Shown in pieces: positions 6,366 through 6,917 of a DNA stretch of 6,917 nt (its first letter is position 1; the number at the start of each line of letters is the position of its first letter). Source of the DNA: Acetobacteraceae bacterium (lineage in GTDB: Bacteria > Pseudomonadota > Alphaproteobacteria > Acetobacterales > Acetobacteraceae); assembly GCA_947462945.1 (NCBI GenBank), contig CANHTE010000065.1, positions 1 to 6,917 of the forward strand, in the 5' to 3' direction. Both the position numbers and the translations under genes were made by a program. The notes beneath the pieces are model-generated. The model made no database searches, was not told the origin of the DNA, and saw nothing but the letters and a program-made list of their open reading frames with translations.

Positions 6366-6917
6366 ATGGCCCCGTCACCCCGGAAGAAGCCGGCCCAGCC
6401 TGCTGCCAAGGCCAAGGTTGTTGCCAAGGCCAAGACTGCTACCCAGGCCAAGACTGCTACCCAGGCCAAGACTGTCGCTAAGGCCAAGACCGCCACCCAG
6501 GCCAAGACTGTCGCGAAGGCGCAGGCTGCGGGGAAGCAAAGGACTGCGACGAAGGCCCAACCTGCTGCAAAGACCAAAAAGACCCAGCCTGCTGCAAAGA
6601 CCAAGGCGGCTTCCACGATCAAGGCTGCTTCCAAGGTCAAGCCTCCTGCCCAGGCCAAGCCCCCTGCGAAGGGGCAGCCTGTCGGAAAGGCCAAGACCGC
6701 GCCAAAACCGGTGAAGCAGGCGGCTGCTCCGCCTGCCCCCAACCCAAGCCGTGCCAAGCCCGCAGGCAAGGCATCGCCTGTCCCGCCGCCAGGGGGGAAA
6801 CCCACGGCAGCCAAGACCGTTACGGCCCCACCCACTCCTGGCAAAGCCAAGGCCGTGTCGCCGCCATCCAAGCCCGCCCCCTCACTGGTAAAGCCGCCTC
6901 CGCCGACGGCCATGCCC
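6366..6917 (+). CDS. Lys/Ala/Pro-rich repetitive N-terminus, probably of a CarD-family regulator (partial)
   Basis: An open frame of 184 codons that runs off the window without a stop. It starts MAPSPRKKPAQPAAKAK and is built of Lys, Ala, Thr, Gln and Pro, with hexapeptide repeats of the AKTATQ/AKTVAK type (residues 16-51). It then becomes more Pro-rich, as in PVPPPGGKP. No folded domain is visible; this is a long disordered, strongly basic segment resembling histone H1-like/AlgP tails. AGGAG (6350-6354) lies 11 bases before the ATG. An in-frame ATG at 6276 lacks a ribosome site. In alphaproteobacteria the gene after fdxA is commonly carD, encoding an RNA polymerase-binding regulator, so I infer that a CarD domain follows outside the window. 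The alternative is a free-standing H1-like DNA-binding protein. The coding frame is judged from the ribosome site, repeat periodicity and composition. Confidence 0.6.
   Translation, partial: MAPSPRKKPAQPAAKAKVVAKAKTATQAKTATQAKTVAKAKTATQAKTVAKAQAAGKQRTATKAQPAAKTKKTQPAAKTKAASTIKAASKVKPPAQAKPPAKGQPVGKAKTAPKPVKQAAAPPAPNPSRAKPAGKASPVPPPGGKPTAAKTVTAPPTPGKAKAVSPPSKPAPSLVKPPPPTAMP
6411..6518 (+). repeat. 18-bp tandem repeat encoding AKTATQ/AKTVAK
   Basis: Six consecutive 18-base units, each beginning GCCAAG, encode AKVVAK, AKTATQ, AKTATQ, AKTVAK, AKTATQ and AKTVAK. Units 2 and 3 (6429-6446 and 6447-6464) are identical at all 18 bases (GCCAAGACTGCTACCCAG). Units 4 to 6 differ at a few positions. A more decayed copy (AQAAGK) follows at 6519-6536. 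Exact neighbouring copies suggest recent slippage or unequal recombination. Confidence 0.8.

Noticed and set aside
6411..6518. CRISPR-like array
   Set aside because: The 18-bp units are directly tandem with no spacers and keep a coding frame, so this is a protein repeat.
6226..6714. + strand frame with repeated PRPRLL units
   Set aside because: It is the out-of-frame reading of the same 18-bp repeats, begins inside the fdxA terminator and has no ribosome site.
6269..6913. - strand open frame with Leu/Ala/Val-Gly repeats resembling membrane segments
   Set aside because: It mirrors the 18-bp repeats of the Lys/Ala-rich gene. The + frame has a ribosome site and follows the conserved gene order, so the hydrophobic repeats are an antisense artefact.

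Overview
The window is GC-rich and densely coding, with strong GCC/CTG/CGC codon preference, GTG and TTG starts, and very long antisense shadow frames. Gene content and order (SUV3-like helicase, S4 protein, seven-iron ferredoxin FdxA) point to an alphaproteobacterium. I would guess Rhodospirillales/Acetobacteraceae (Roseomonas-like), but the family assignment is inference. I see no rRNA, tRNA, insertion sequence, phage gene or CRISPR array.

Left part, + strand (16-1256): a two-gene unit. The first gene encodes a member of the L-2-amino-thiazoline-4-carboxylate (ATC) hydrolase family. The second encodes a class I SAM-dependent methyltransferase whose GTG start overlaps the upstream TGA by four bases (GTGA), so they are probably co-translated. 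The substrate of neither can be read from sequence. A convergent MFS transporter lies on the - strand (1311-2450) and resembles the HcaT/LacY-like 'MFS_1_like' branch.

Centre (2451-2564): a 114-bp divergent control region between the transporter and the helicase. It carries two GTTGCAA-type palindromic boxes exactly 17 bp apart and a plausible promoter for the helicase.

Right part, + strand (2565-6917): a co-directional cluster of a 981-residue SUV3-type RNA helicase with a long disordered Arg/Asp/Gly/Pro tail, a short Hsp15-like S4 RNA-binding protein, the 7Fe ferredoxin FdxA, and the start of a Lys/Ala/Pro-rich protein that runs off the window. This order matches an alphaproteobacterial neighbourhood I know as helicase - S4 - fdxA - carD, so the last gene is most likely a CarD-family RNA-polymerase-binding regulator with a long repetitive N-terminal extension. 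Its CarD domain would lie beyond the window, so this is unproven. The S4 gene is tightly coupled to the helicase (17 bp between stop and start, same frame). fdxA is set apart by a perfect 9-bp hairpin upstream and a terminator-like structure with seven T downstream.

Together the right-hand cluster joins RNA handling (helicase, S4), an iron-sulfur electron carrier and a probable transcription factor. This looks like conserved core biology rather than an accessory or defence system. I found no convincing new multi-gene system; the points worth checking are regulatory repeats, low-complexity tails and gene-coupling details.
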